A stretch of DNA of 64,000 nt from Zoogloea oryzae (GCF_030161255.1 NZ_BSPX01000010.1:13306-77305), one strand, 5' to 3'; positions 36,442 to 45,076 are shown, counted from the first letter of the stretch. The notes: generated by a model from the letters alone, not told the origin. Numbers and translations: made by a program.

Positions 36442-36771
36442 ATGCCCAAACCCAAAAAACACATCCTCGTCTGCGTCCAGGGCCGCCCCCAGGGCCACCC
36501 GCGCGGTTCCTGCCAGGACAAGGGCTGCGGCCAGGTCTGGCAGGCCTTCTCGGACGAATTCACCACCCGCAACCTGTGGGCCTCGGGCTTCCAGCTCACC
36601 AACACCGGCTGCCTCGGCCCCTGCCAGGCTGGCCCCACCGCCATCGTCTATCCCGAAGGCGTGATGTACACCGGCATCAAGCCCACCGACGTCTCCGCCA
36701 TCATCGAGGAACACCTGCTCCTCGACGCCCCGGTCGAGCGCCTGCTGGCCCCGGCCGACATCTGGAGCTGA
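36442..36771 (+). CDS. Thioredoxin-like 2Fe-2S ferredoxin (Shethna I type)
   Basis: This 109-residue protein has the cysteine pattern of the thioredoxin-fold 2Fe-2S ferredoxins (Cys11, Cys24 or Cys29, Cys57, Cys61; CVQGRPQGHPRGSC...TGCLGPC). Such proteins are found beside nif genes in Azotobacter and others. The start at 36442 follows CAGGAGCC. It is first in a NifA-controlled operon with nifZ and nifF. Confidence 0.92.
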   Translation: MPKPKKHILVCVQGRPQGHPRGSCQDKGCGQVWQAFSDEFTTRNLWASGFQLTNTGCLGPCQAGPTAIVYPEGVMYTGIKPTDVSAIIEEHLLLDAPVERLLAPADIWS

Positions 36772-36775
36772 TGCC

Positions 36776-37045
36776 ATGAGCGCAACCCAGTACGACATCG
36801 GCGACATGGTCTTTGCGGCCGAGGACATCCTCAACGATGGCGGCATGCCCGGCATCGACGACGAGGAAGGCCTGATCGCCCCCGCCGGCGCCCGGGGCGT
36901 GGTGGTGCACTTCGGTCATTCGGAAGTCGACCCGAGCCGCGAGATCTACCTCGTGCGCTTCGAGACCGGCGCCGACGGCAGCCTCGGCGACCCGGTCGGC
37001 TGCCTGCCCGACGAGCTCACCCAAGACCCGCCCCCGAGCCACTGA
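36776..37045 (+). CDS. nifZ: NifZ family protein
   Basis: This 89-residue protein resembles NifZ (DIGDMVFAAEDILNDGGMPG, then GARGVVVHFG and EIYLVRFE...VGCLPDELT). NifZ helps form the second P-cluster of the MoFe protein. It is four bases downstream of the ferredoxin gene. Confidence 0.85.
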   Translation: MSATQYDIGDMVFAAEDILNDGGMPGIDDEEGLIAPAGARGVVVHFGHSEVDPSREIYLVRFETGADGSLGDPVGCLPDELTQDPPPSH

Positions 37046-37063
37046 CCTTCGAGCCCCCGCGCC

Positions 37064-37594
37064 ATGACGTCCATCGGCATCTTCTTCGGCACCGACACCG
37101 GCCGCACCCGCCTCATCGCCAAGCAGATCGCGAAGAAGCTCGGCGACGTGGCGGCGGCACCGGTCAACATCGGCCGCACCACGCTGGATGAGTTCCTCGC
37201 CCACGACGCCCTGATCCTCGGCTGCCCCACCTACGGCGACGGCGAGCTGCCGGGCGATTCGGTGGGCCTCAAGCCGAGCTGGGAGGAGTTCATGCCCCAG
37301 CTGGCCGGGGTCGACCTCTCCGGCAAGGTGATCGCGCTGTACGGCCTGGGCGACCAGAAGAAATACCCGGCCGTGTTTGTGGACGCCATCGGCATCCTCC
37401 ACGAAGCCCTCAGCGACCGGGGCGCCCGGCTCGTCGGCCAGTGGCCCGCCGCCGGCTACGACTTCAACGCCTCCCGGGCGCTGGAGGGCGAATACTTTCT
37501 GGGCCTCGCCCTCGACCAGGTGAATCAGCCGGTGCTCACCGAAGCGCGCATCGACACCTGGCTCGCCCAGATCCGACCGGAGCTGCTGCCATGA
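37064..37594 (+). CDS. nifF: Flavodoxin NifF
   Basis: This 176-residue long-chain flavodoxin binds FMN with its GIFFGTDTGRTRLIAKQI loop and has the PTYGDGELPGDSVG loop. It should carry electrons to the Fe protein NifH. It lies in the NifA-controlled operon after nifZ, and its stop overlaps the next start (ATGA). Confidence 0.94.
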   Translation: MTSIGIFFGTDTGRTRLIAKQIAKKLGDVAAAPVNIGRTTLDEFLAHDALILGCPTYGDGELPGDSVGLKPSWEEFMPQLAGVDLSGKVIALYGLGDQKKYPAVFVDAIGILHEALSDRGARLVGQWPAAGYDFNASRALEGEYFLGLALDQVNQPVLTEARIDTWLAQIRPELLP

Positions 37595-37896
37595 ACACCA
37601 ACGCCTGGGCCCTGCCCAAGGACCGCGCCCTGCGCCGCCTGCTCGTCTCCTTCGACCCGGCCCTGGGTGAAGCCTGCGACATCGAACCCGACAGCGGCAC
37701 CGACCCCGCCATCGTCACCCTGCGCCACGCCGAGCTCGACCGCCTGCGCGCCCACGTCTTCCTGCACGGGCAGCGCCCTGGCACCTACGGCGTGTATTAC
37801 GAATACCCCAACCCGCTGCCCGACATGCCCAGCAGCATCGAAAACCAGCCCCTGGCCCGCGTGCTCGACGGGCTCAGGATGCACTTCGACGCCTGA
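37591..37896 (+). CDS. Unknown protein in the nifF operon (101 aa)
   Basis: I do not recognise a family. The protein (MNTNAWALPKDRALRRLLVSFDP...) is soluble and without cysteine clusters except one Cys. Its start overlaps the nifF stop by four bases, so it is cotranslated with nifF and likely has an accessory role. Confidence 0.75.
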   Translation: MNTNAWALPKDRALRRLLVSFDPALGEACDIEPDSGTDPAIVTLRHAELDRLRAHVFLHGQRPGTYGVYYEYPNPLPDMPSSIENQPLARVLDGLRMHFDA

Positions 37897-37911
37897 GGAG
37901 GCCGCCTCGCC

Positions 37912-38304
37912 ATGTTCTTCCCGCCGCCCCGCCTCAACCTGGCCGCCGCCCGCAGCGAGAAGCGCGACGACGCCCGCTGGCTCGACGACCTGCCCCCCGC
38001 CTGGCGCGACATGGTGGTGGCCCCGATCAGCTTCACGGTGCACCGGGAATACGAACTGGCCGCCAGCCGCACCTTCGGCTACGACGCCTACGACCTGCGC
38101 TGCTTCTACCACCACAGCTACGTGCTCACCGAAACCCGCTCCGACAACGACGAGGATTTCTACACCGTCGTCACCCGGGGCGAGACCCTGCGCGCCTGGC
38201 GCCTGCGGGATGACCGCTGGCTCACCTGGCGGCGCACCGTGTGCGGCAGCGACGGCACCGTGAGCCGCGGCTTCTACAGCTTCTCGCCCACCTGCCCGGT
38301 GTAG
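37912..38304 (+). CDS. Unknown protein in the nifF operon (130 aa)
   Basis: I do not recognise a family. It is rich in aromatic and charged residues (DDLPPAWRDMVVAPISFTVHREYEL, then FGYDAYDLRCFYHHSYV) and has two cysteines. It begins 15 bases after its neighbour with a GAGGAGG ribosome binding site. Confidence 0.75.
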   Translation: MFFPPPRLNLAAARSEKRDDARWLDDLPPAWRDMVVAPISFTVHREYELAASRTFGYDAYDLRCFYHHSYVLTETRSDNDEDFYTVVTRGETLRAWRLRDDRWLTWRRTVCGSDGTVSRGFYSFSPTCPV

Positions 38305-38313
38305 CGCCCGCTC

Positions 38314-39165
38314 ATGTCGCCCTACCGGCTGCCCGACCCGGCCCTCGAAGCCATCCTCGGCGAAGACACCCCCGAGGGCGACGCCACCACCTTTGCGCTG
38401 GGCATCGGCGATGCGCCCGGTGTGCTCGAATACCGTGCCCGGGGCCCGATGACCCTGTGCGGCAGCGAGGAAGCCGCCCGCATGGGCCAGCTGCGCGATC
38501 TCATCATCGCCGGCCCGGTGGCCGCCGGCGGCAGCGTGCTCGACGCCGGCCAGCTCATCCTGCGCCTCGAAGGCCGGGCGGCCGATCTCCACGCCGTGTG
38601 GAAGACCAGCCAGACCCTGATGGAGTACCTCTCGGGCATCGCCAGCGCCACCGCCGCCATCGTGGCCGCCGCCCGGCGGGGCAACCCGGTAACGTCGGTG
38701 GCGTGCACCCGCAAGAACTTTCCCGGCACCAAGGCCGCCGCCATCAAGGCCATCCTGTGCGGCGGCGCCACGCCCCACCGCCTGAGCCTCTCCGAAACCC
38801 TGCTGGTGTTTGCCGAGCACCGGGCCTTTCTTGATGAATCCCCCGCCGCCAGCCTCGCCCGCCTGCGCAATGCGTGGCCCGAGCGGCGCATCGTGGTGGA
38901 AGTGGGCGACGAAGCCGAAGCCGCCCTGTGGCTCGACGCCGGCGCGGATGTGCTGCAGCTCGAGAAACTCCCCGTCGCCGCGGTGGCCCGTATCGCCGCC
39001 ATCGCCGCGCGCATGCCTCGCCCGCCGCTGATCGCCGCCGCCGGTGGGGTGAATGCCGGCAACGCCGAAGATTTCGCCCGGGCCGGCGCCGGGGTGCTCG
39101 TCACCAGCAGCCCCTACTTCGCCCCGCCCCGCGACGTGGCCGTCACCCTGCGGCCCGCCCCCTGA
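38314..39165 (+). CDS. modD: ModD-like protein (quinolinate phosphoribosyltransferase family)
   Basis: This 283-residue protein is a member of the NadC fold (EDTPEGDATTFALGI at the N terminus, KTSQTLMEYLSGIASATA, TRKNFPGTKAAAIKAI, and the final AAGGVNAGNAEDFARAGAG). The group called ModD is linked to molybdenum transport loci; its reaction is not established. No modABC genes are in the window. It belongs to the nifF operon. Confidence 0.85.
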   Translation: MSPYRLPDPALEAILGEDTPEGDATTFALGIGDAPGVLEYRARGPMTLCGSEEAARMGQLRDLIIAGPVAAGGSVLDAGQLILRLEGRAADLHAVWKTSQTLMEYLSGIASATAAIVAAARRGNPVTSVACTRKNFPGTKAAAIKAILCGGATPHRLSLSETLLVFAEHRAFLDESPAASLARLRNAWPERRIVVEVGDEAEAALWLDAGADVLQLEKLPVAAVARIAAIAARMPRPPLIAAAGGVNAGNAEDFARAGAGVLVTSSPYFAPPRDVAVTLRPAP

Positions 39166-39191
39166 ACCCACCCACTGCCCCGCCCCCGACC

Positions 39192-39584
39192 ATGAAGATC
39201 GCCATCGCCACCCGGGATTTCGCCACCGTCGGCGGCCACGCCGGCCAGGCCCGCCACTGGCTGCTCTACGACCTCGCCCGCTACGCCCCCGGCCAGCTGC
39301 TGCCCGCGCCCCGCCAGATCGACCTGGCCGCCGAGCAGGTGCTGCACGTGTTCAAGGACAACGCCCCCCACCCCCTCGACGGGGTGGATCTGGTGGTCGC
39401 CGCCAGCGCCGGCGACGGCTTCGTGCGCCACATGCGCACCCGCGGCACCGACGTGATGCTCACCGGCGAGACCGACCCCGCCGAGGTCATCACCCGCATC
39501 GTCTCCGGCCAGCCCCTGCCCGACCAGCGCTTCGACATCACCACCACCCTGTGCAAGCTGCGGGATCTGTTCTCGCGGCATTGA
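39192..39584 (+). CDS. NifX-like dinitrogenase iron-molybdenum cofactor binding protein
   Basis: This 130-residue single-domain protein has the NifX/NafY-type fold (IAIATRDFATVGGHAGQARHWLLYDL, then VVAASAGDGFVRHMRTRGTDV). It is a second, smaller relative of NifX and may carry FeMo-cofactor or a precursor. It is the last gene of the operon starting at 36442. Confidence 0.88.
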   Translation: MKIAIATRDFATVGGHAGQARHWLLYDLARYAPGQLLPAPRQIDLAAEQVLHVFKDNAPHPLDGVDLVVAASAGDGFVRHMRTRGTDVMLTGETDPAEVITRIVSGQPLPDQRFDITTTLCKLRDLFSRH

Positions 39585-39670
39585 GACGTACCGGCCATCA
39601 CCGATGCGCAGCACTACCTGCTGGCAGGGCGAAGTGGTGAATCCGTCCCGGCCGGGCACAGGCACACGCG

Positions 39671-39940
39671 GTATCAGGCCGTTCGGCACCGAAACGCCCT
39701 TGCAGCTTGGCGAGCATCGTTTCGCACGCTGAAACACACTTGCCCACCCCCGCATCAAGGTTTCAGGCCCTGAATCATCGTTTCAGCGGCTGAAACTGAA
39801 CCCTCACGCCCTGAAACTTCGTTGCACGCGCCGAAAAGATCGTTTCAGGCGCTGAATCCTTCTTTCTCGGGCTGAAACGACGTTTCCCGCCGCAAGAATC
39901 GATATTCTTGTGAAGAAACGCTGCTTTTTGGTCCAAAACG
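39671..39940. repeat. Phased array of palindromic units, period about 20.3 bp
   Basis: The motif TTTCAGGCxCTGAA(a/t)C, itself a palindrome, recurs in degenerate form. CTGAA/CCGAA-like cores stand at 39689, 39729, 39770, 39790, 39811, 39831, 39852 and 39872, with weaker ones at 39710, 39750, 39893, 39913 and 39933: a steady step of 20-21 bp, about two helical turns. It lies between the 3' ends of two convergent genes. It is not CRISPR (no constant repeat with variable spacer). Confidence 0.7.
39893..39910. terminator. Small inverted repeat between convergent genes
   Basis: CAAGAAT-CGAT-ATTCTTG. It could help end either transcript; there is no clear T run beyond it. Confidence 0.35.
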
Positions 39941-39950
39941 CTGCAAATGG

Positions 39951-40307
39951 CTAGAAGGTGATGACCTTGTCCGCCGCCAGCGTCCATTCGGCCAGCTCCG
40001 GCAGGGTGCCGATGGTGCAGCCGGCGATCAGCGGCAGTTCCACCAGCCCCCGGGCCAGCGCACAGGTGCGGCACAGCTTCACCGGCACACCCAGCTCCAC
40101 CAGCTGCTCGATCATCCCCTGCAGCCCGCTGCCAGCCCCGTCCTGCTGATTGGGCAGGGCCGCGTGGATGGCGTCGGACATGAGAAAGACGCGCAGCTCG
40201 GGCCTGTCACCATCCCGCCCGGCCAGGGCGGTGGCAAGACGCAGGGCCGACAGGCAACGCTCGCTGCCGTAGGGTGGGGCGTGGACGATGATGAGGATGT
40301 TCTGCAT
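39951..40307 (-). CDS. DsrE/F-like family protein
   Basis: This 118-residue protein has the DsrE-type fold pattern (ILIIVHAPPYGSERCLSALRLATAL, then VFLMSDAIHAALPNQQ, and CRTCALARGL with two cysteines). Proteins of this group bind or transfer sulfur, or act in redox reactions; the exact role is unknown. The start is set at 40307, where the conserved sequence begins. Confidence 0.85.
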   Translation of the reverse strand: MQNILIIVHAPPYGSERCLSALRLATALAGRDGDRPELRVFLMSDAIHAALPNQQDGAGSGLQGMIEQLVELGVPVKLCRTCALARGLVELPLIAGCTIGTLPELAEWTLAADKVITF

Positions 40308-40323
40308 GGTTGTTTCCAGTCGA

Positions 40324-41322
40324 TCAGATCTGCGATACGAACTCAAAACTACTCTTGTGCGAGCCTTCTACCGACTGAATGGACTCGTCCTCCAGTTGAG
40401 CTTGCAGCAGTTCAAGACTGCGCACCGACGCAATGTTCAACTTGGCCTCGTAGAGCTTGCAGATATCCAGACAGTGGTCGGTTGGTGCATAGCCATCCAC
40501 CCGCACCGCTGTCTCTGCATCCGGGCCAACACCTTCAATCCGGTGGACCAAGTAGGTCTTTCCAGACTGATACTTAAGCTCGACAGGCTCCGTAGTCATG
40601 AACTGTGTAGCAACCTTCTGAATAAGGTTCTTATCGATCAGTCGGCTAACACACAGCGCCAGATTGCCTTTGTAGAAATCGTCCAGATCCAGCTCGTAGC
40701 GGTACTGCTCATCCACCTCCATCAGGATCACAGGCTTTCCATCGATATACAGGCTTGAGTCGCAGAAAACAGAGAGCGCCGAAAAATCATCAGCCTCCAT
40801 CATCGCGATTTCCCACAAGGCCTTAAAGCCGATCTCACCAGGGCTACCGTCATTCAGGACGACACTGCGCGCAAACAACTCTCTGCGCCAGACCTCATTT
40901 CGTCTAGAGGCTAGGTCTTCGAACATATCCCACCACAGCGCGTCGCTCTCTGATGGAACCGTCTCGACTGACTCTTCAGATTCGGGCAAGTTAGGGAGCG
41001 CCAGCTTGAACGTGCTCAGAAGCCTGTAATCCTTCTCCAGCTGACCAAGGCGAACCCTGTCCAGGGGATCAGCCCCTCCATTTTCGACGTTGATTGAAAT
41101 ACGCCTGTGCTCCTCAATGAGTACCTTGAAAGTTTCTTCAAGAACTGCTTCTCGATGTCGCAAATGAATGAGGCGTAGACGCCCTTTCGTCAAGAACTGA
41201 CGTAGGGACGGCGGACCATAGGCCAACAACAAGCGACTTAGCCCCGTCGGTTTATCCTCAAGCGCACCGTCCAAAGCGGAGACAGCCTGCCCCGCTGAGC
41301 TGACAATGGTCGTCATATCCAT
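40324..41322 (-). CDS. Low-GC protein resembling DUF2806/TIGR03899 families
   Basis: This 332-residue protein has a central helical segment (LWWDMFEDLASRRNEVWRREL, then PGEIGFKALWEIAMMEADDF) that resembles the DUF2806/TIGR03899 type of unknown-function proteins; this is pattern memory, not a search. GC content is clearly lower than in the genes on both sides and codon use is different, so it was probably acquired horizontally. It overlaps no nif promoter. The function is unknown. Confidence 0.7.
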   Translation of the reverse strand: MDMTTIVSSAGQAVSALDGALEDKPTGLSRLLLAYGPPSLRQFLTKGRLRLIHLRHREAVLEETFKVLIEEHRRISINVENGGADPLDRVRLGQLEKDYRLLSTFKLALPNLPESEESVETVPSESDALWWDMFEDLASRRNEVWRRELFARSVVLNDGSPGEIGFKALWEIAMMEADDFSALSVFCDSSLYIDGKPVILMEVDEQYRYELDLDDFYKGNLALCVSRLIDKNLIQKVATQFMTTEPVELKYQSGKTYLVHRIEGVGPDAETAVRVDGYAPTDHCLDICKLYEAKLNIASVRSLELLQAQLEDESIQSVEGSHKSSFEFVSQI

Positions 41323-41640
41323 GAGTTAACCTCACAACTGGTAGAAAGGCGTCGTAACCGAGAGGTTCGTGTCTACCAGTAACCCCGCGTCAAATCAATA
41401 ACGTCTGATTCTGCCCCCCCTACCCCAGTCTCGCCCGCACAGCACATCCCGCCAACTCCGATAACGACGCATATAAGCGCACCGCATTCTGGCCGCTGGG
41501 CGGCACCCTGCGAAGGCGTCGACGCGCCGCCGGAAGCAGTGGAAGATATGCCCATCGGCAACACGGCCCGGCTGGCCGGTTGCATTGCCCGGAAGCGGAG
41601 CCGGGCTTCGTTCAAGCACACAACAAAAGGGAGGAAGACC
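41323..41640. other. Intergenic region between divergent genes
   Basis: This 318-bp stretch lies between the divergent foreign-looking gene and the 471-residue protein. The first ~100 bp share the lower GC of the foreign gene. A GAGGAAGACC-type ribosome binding site ends it. I see no RNA gene or clear sigma-54 promoter. Confidence 0.4.
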
Positions 41641-43056
41641 ATGCACAAGCGCGACACCACGCTCAGCACCGACCAGAAAGCGCTGGCGATCAATCTCGAC
41701 AAGTACAAGTACGGCTCCATCGTCGAGATCGGCGCCGGGCAGGAGGTGGCGCGGCGTTTCTTCTCGGTGGGCGCGGCGGCAGGCACCATCGCCAAGACCA
41801 TGTCGGCCTACGACATGGCGGTGAGCGACGACATCTACGGCCATGCCGACCGCTACGTGAGCCGCTCCCGCCTGCTGCAGATGCTGGACAAGGAGTTCTC
41901 GCTGGTGGTGCAGCGGCTGGCCCATGTGCGGCCCAAGAACACCACCTTCTTCGCCTACGCGGCCACCGTCACCGCGCGCAGCTTCAAGCAGAAGAACGAA
42001 TGCCACGGCTGGGTGGGCATCCGCCTGCAGCTGCACCCGGGCGCCGAGCCCTCCGACGTGATCCTCCACGTGCGCATGCTCGACAACGACAACGCCCAGC
42101 AGTCCGAAGCGCTGGGCATCCTCGGGGTCAATCTGATCCACGGCGCCTTCCACCACTTCCACCACCCGGCCTGGGTGGTCGAGGGCCTGGCCGATGGTCT
42201 CGGCTCGGAGCGCATCGAGGTGGACCTGATCCACTTCTCCGGCCCCTACTTCGAGGAAGTGGAAAACCGCCTGATGAACCTGCACCTCATCCGCAGCTGG
42301 CTGACCCGCGCGGTGGTGTTCGCCCCCACCGGCGACGTGGTGGTGCCGGGCGAGCTGTTCTACCGCAAGCCGGTGATGGTGATGCGCGGAAGCTTCAAGC
42401 CGGTGACGCTGGTGAACCAGGACATGATGTGCGCCGGCCTCAAGCAGTTCAGCCAGCTGGCGGCGGTGGATGAGGGCGAGATCCTGTCTCTGGCCGAGAT
42501 CACCATGAACTCGCTGATCAGCGGCGACAACGTGGATGGCGCGGATTTCCTCGCCCGCATCGACCTGCTGGCCTCGTTGGGCTACACGGTGATGATCTCG
42601 GACTACGTGCGCTACTTCCGCCTGCGCGCCTACCTGCGCCGCTACACCCAGAAGCCCATCGGCATCGTGCTGTCGGTGCGCGACTTCAACTACCTGTTCG
42701 ACGAGAAGTATTACGAAGGTCTGGAGGGCGGCATCCTGGAAGCCTTCGGCAAGCTCTTCCCGGACAACACCCACGTTTATGTTTACCCCACCCGCATGCA
42801 GCGGGGCGGCGAGACGACGCTGGTGACCCTCGACAACGTGGACGTGCCGGCCAACCTGCGCCACCTGCTCACCTTCCTCAAGGAAAACCAGAAGCTCCTG
42901 GCCGTCGAACCCCACGACGACAGCCACCTGCACATCGACGTGGCCGAGGTACTCACCGGCCTGCGCCGCGGCCGCGGGGCATGGATGGACGACGTGCCGC
43001 CGGGCGTCGCCGAGCGCATCGTCAGCAACCGCCTGCTGGGCTTCGATACGGAGTAG
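41641..43056 (+). CDS. Conserved protein of unknown function (471 aa)
   Basis: This protein begins MHKRDTTLSTDQKALAINLD and continues YGSIVEIGAGQEVARRFFSVG. It has no signal peptide, and the body is mixed alpha/beta (LGILGVNLIHGAFHHFHHPAW, FSGPYFEEVENRLMN). I do not assign a reaction. Homologues known to me are annotated inconsistently, so no product name is given. A GGGAGGAAGA ribosome binding site supports the start. Confidence 0.8.
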   Translation: MHKRDTTLSTDQKALAINLDKYKYGSIVEIGAGQEVARRFFSVGAAAGTIAKTMSAYDMAVSDDIYGHADRYVSRSRLLQMLDKEFSLVVQRLAHVRPKNTTFFAYAATVTARSFKQKNECHGWVGIRLQLHPGAEPSDVILHVRMLDNDNAQQSEALGILGVNLIHGAFHHFHHPAWVVEGLADGLGSERIEVDLIHFSGPYFEEVENRLMNLHLIRSWLTRAVVFAPTGDVVVPGELFYRKPVMVMRGSFKPVTLVNQDMMCAGLKQFSQLAAVDEGEILSLAEITMNSLISGDNVDGADFLARIDLLASLGYTVMISDYVRYFRLRAYLRRYTQKPIGIVLSVRDFNYLFDEKYYEGLEGGILEAFGKLFPDNTHVYVYPTRMQRGGETTLVTLDNVDVPANLRHLLTFLKENQKLLAVEPHDDSHLHIDVAEVLTGLRRGRGAWMDDVPPGVAERIVSNRLLGFDTE

Positions 43057-43066
43057 GCGCGGGCGC

Positions 43067-43639
43067 TCAGGCCCGCTCCGGCACCTTCTCAGCCGTATCG
43101 GCCATTTTGAAGAGCGCCGTCATCAAGTCGTTTCCGGCAACAAACAACGGCTCGGCGGCGCCCTTGCCGACAAGCAGGGCGCTCACCGAGTCGCTGACGC
43201 GATACAAGGCATCGGTGGTGCGGATGTAGAAATACACTGTGGCAGGATCGGGCTCGGGATGGGCATCCACCTTTTCGGCGCGGGCAACCCAACTGGCCGC
43301 CTCGGCGACAAAGGCCCGAGCCAACTCCGGCGCACCGTATCCGCCGCAGATGGCGGAACCCTGCCGCTTCATGTAGAGGCTCCCGGTTCCGTCGATGAAG
43401 GCAATCACCGTCGCCTGCGTGTCCTTGATGGGCCAGTCCATGGCCACGCCGATCACTTCGCCCGGCTTACCAGGCCTGTCGCCCAGCAAGACTTCAGGCG
43501 CCGCCGAGTAAAAGATTTCTCGCAGCCCCCGATACATCGCGAGGTTGGCTTTTTGGCGATGTTTCCGCCAGGCGACGTAGCCGAAGACCGCGCACCACAT
43601 GAGCACGTGCAGTACCGATTGCAGATCGATGGCATCCAT
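43067..43639 (-). CDS. Membrane-anchored protein of unknown function (190 aa)
   Basis: It has one N-terminal membrane helix (SVLHVLMWCAVFGYVAW) followed by a soluble domain of unknown type (VIAFIDGTGSLYMKRQGSAICGG). The start at 43639 has a GAGGGG ribosome binding site; a start seven codons upstream is less likely. It is convergent with the 471-residue gene. Confidence 0.75.
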   Translation of the reverse strand: MDAIDLQSVLHVLMWCAVFGYVAWRKHRQKANLAMYRGLREIFYSAAPEVLLGDRPGKPGEVIGVAMDWPIKDTQATVIAFIDGTGSLYMKRQGSAICGGYGAPELARAFVAEAASWVARAEKVDAHPEPDPATVYFYIRTTDALYRVSDSVSALLVGKGAAEPLFVAGNDLMTALFKMADTAEKVPERA

Positions 43640-43723
43640 GACTTTGCCCCTCATCAACACAATGGCAAGGTCATTCTACGGCCGGGGGTGAATCGCCTAT
43701 TCGATCTGGATCAATCGCCGGTG

Positions 43724-45064
43724 TCAGCCCAGCGCCTTGGCCAGCAGCACGGCCACGTGCATCGCCTCGCGGCCGGCGCCGTCCTTGATCTGATGCCGGC
43801 ACGAGAAGCCGTCGGCGATGATCGGGGCATCGTCGGCGGCAGCGCGCACGGCCGGCAATAGCGCCAGCTCGCCCATCGCCTGGGAGGCTTCGTAGTGCTC
43901 GGCTTCCAGCCCGAAGCTGCCGGACATGCCGCAGCAGCTGGCATCCACGATGTCGAACTCGAAGCCGGGAATCCACCCGAGCACCTTCTTCACCGACTTC
44001 ATCGCGCCAAAGGCCTTCTGGTGGCAGTGGCCATGCACCACCGCCCGGCCGCCGGGGATGGGCTTGAGATCGAGCTTCAGCCCCTTGTTGCCCTCGCGCA
44101 TCAGGAACTCCTCGAACAGGAAGGCCTGCTTGGAGAGCTGCCCAACCGCCGGGCCCAGGGACAGGCTGTAGAACTCGTCCCGCAGCGCCAGCAGGCACGA
44201 CGGTTCCAGCCCGACGACGGGCGTGCCCTCGGCCAGCGCCGGGGCGAGCGCGGCCATCACCCGCTGGGCCTCGATCTTCGCCTCATCCACCAGGCCCTGG
44301 GAGAGATAGGTGCGTCCGCAGCACAGGGGCCGCGTCGGCTCGGCGTCGCTGGCCACCGGCTGCAGCACCTCGACGCTGTAGCCGCCGGCGCGCAGCACCT
44401 TCAGCGCCGCCTCGGCCACCTCGGGCGTGTAGTAGTGGGTGAAGGTATCCACGAAGAGCATCACCTTGCCCCGCGTGCCGGTGGCGTCAAGCGCCGGCGT
44501 GGTAAAGCCGTCGGCGACGATCTCGGGGATCGGCCGCCGGGCCGAGATGCCCAGCCAACGCTCGGCCACGCCCGCCAGCCACGGCGAGGCGTTGCGCAGG
44601 CGCACCAGGCGCTTGAGGAGCGAACGCCGCGCGTGCAGCCAGCGGGGCAGCCCGGCAAACAGCCGCACCCGCCGCGATGGGCCGAGCCTCGCATTCCGCT
44701 GGGCAAGGTATTCGGTCTTGATGAGGGTCATGTCCACCGCGCTGGGGCATTCCTTCTTGCAGCCCTTGCACGACACACACAAGTCCATCGCCGCGGCGAG
44801 ATCGGGGTGGGCGAAGGGTTCGTCGCCAAGCTCGCCGTTCAGCGCCGCCTTGAAGGCCTTCACCCGGGCGCCGGTGGAATGCATCGGGTCGTGGGTGATC
44901 CGGTAGCTCGGGCACATCACCCCCTTGCCGTCGCGCTGGCACTGGTGGTTGTTCATGCACACGGCCACCGCCTTGGCGTAGTTGCCCCCGGTGGCGGGAA
45001 TGCCCGCGTAGGCGTCGCCCACGCCGTAGGTGTCGTAGGCCGACCAGTCGAGATAGGTTTTCAT
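43724..45064 (-). CDS. (Fe-S)-binding CCG-domain oxidoreductase subunit
   Basis: This 446-residue protein has two N-terminal cysteine sets (CMNNHQCQRDGKGVMCP and CVSCKGCKKECP) for 4Fe-4S clusters and two CCG domains (CCGRTYLSQG, and HCHQKAFG with DASCCGMSGSFG), like GlpC or heterodisulfide-reductase subunits. It probably passes electrons to an unknown partner. A sigma-54 promoter sits at 45077-45093, so it is NifA-controlled with nifB. The predicted transcript start would be only about two bases from this ATG, leaving the real start codon in doubt. Confidence 0.88.
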   Translation of the reverse strand: MKTYLDWSAYDTYGVGDAYAGIPATGGNYAKAVAVCMNNHQCQRDGKGVMCPSYRITHDPMHSTGARVKAFKAALNGELGDEPFAHPDLAAAMDLCVSCKGCKKECPSAVDMTLIKTEYLAQRNARLGPSRRVRLFAGLPRWLHARRSLLKRLVRLRNASPWLAGVAERWLGISARRPIPEIVADGFTTPALDATGTRGKVMLFVDTFTHYYTPEVAEAALKVLRAGGYSVEVLQPVASDAEPTRPLCCGRTYLSQGLVDEAKIEAQRVMAALAPALAEGTPVVGLEPSCLLALRDEFYSLSLGPAVGQLSKQAFLFEEFLMREGNKGLKLDLKPIPGGRAVVHGHCHQKAFGAMKSVKKVLGWIPGFEFDIVDASCCGMSGSFGLEAEHYEASQAMGELALLPAVRAAADDAPIIADGFSCRHQIKDGAGREAMHVAVLLAKALG

Positions 45065-45076
45065 GGCCACCAGCCA

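Noticed and set aside
39671..39940. CRISPR array
   Set aside because: The units are degenerate, the period is only about 20 bp and there are no variable spacers between constant repeats; no cas genes are near.
41569..41584. Sigma-54-like element (GG-N10-GC) before the 471-residue gene
   Set aside because: The -24 box is poor and no TGT-N10-ACA site lies upstream; the spacing alone is expected by chance in GC-rich DNA.
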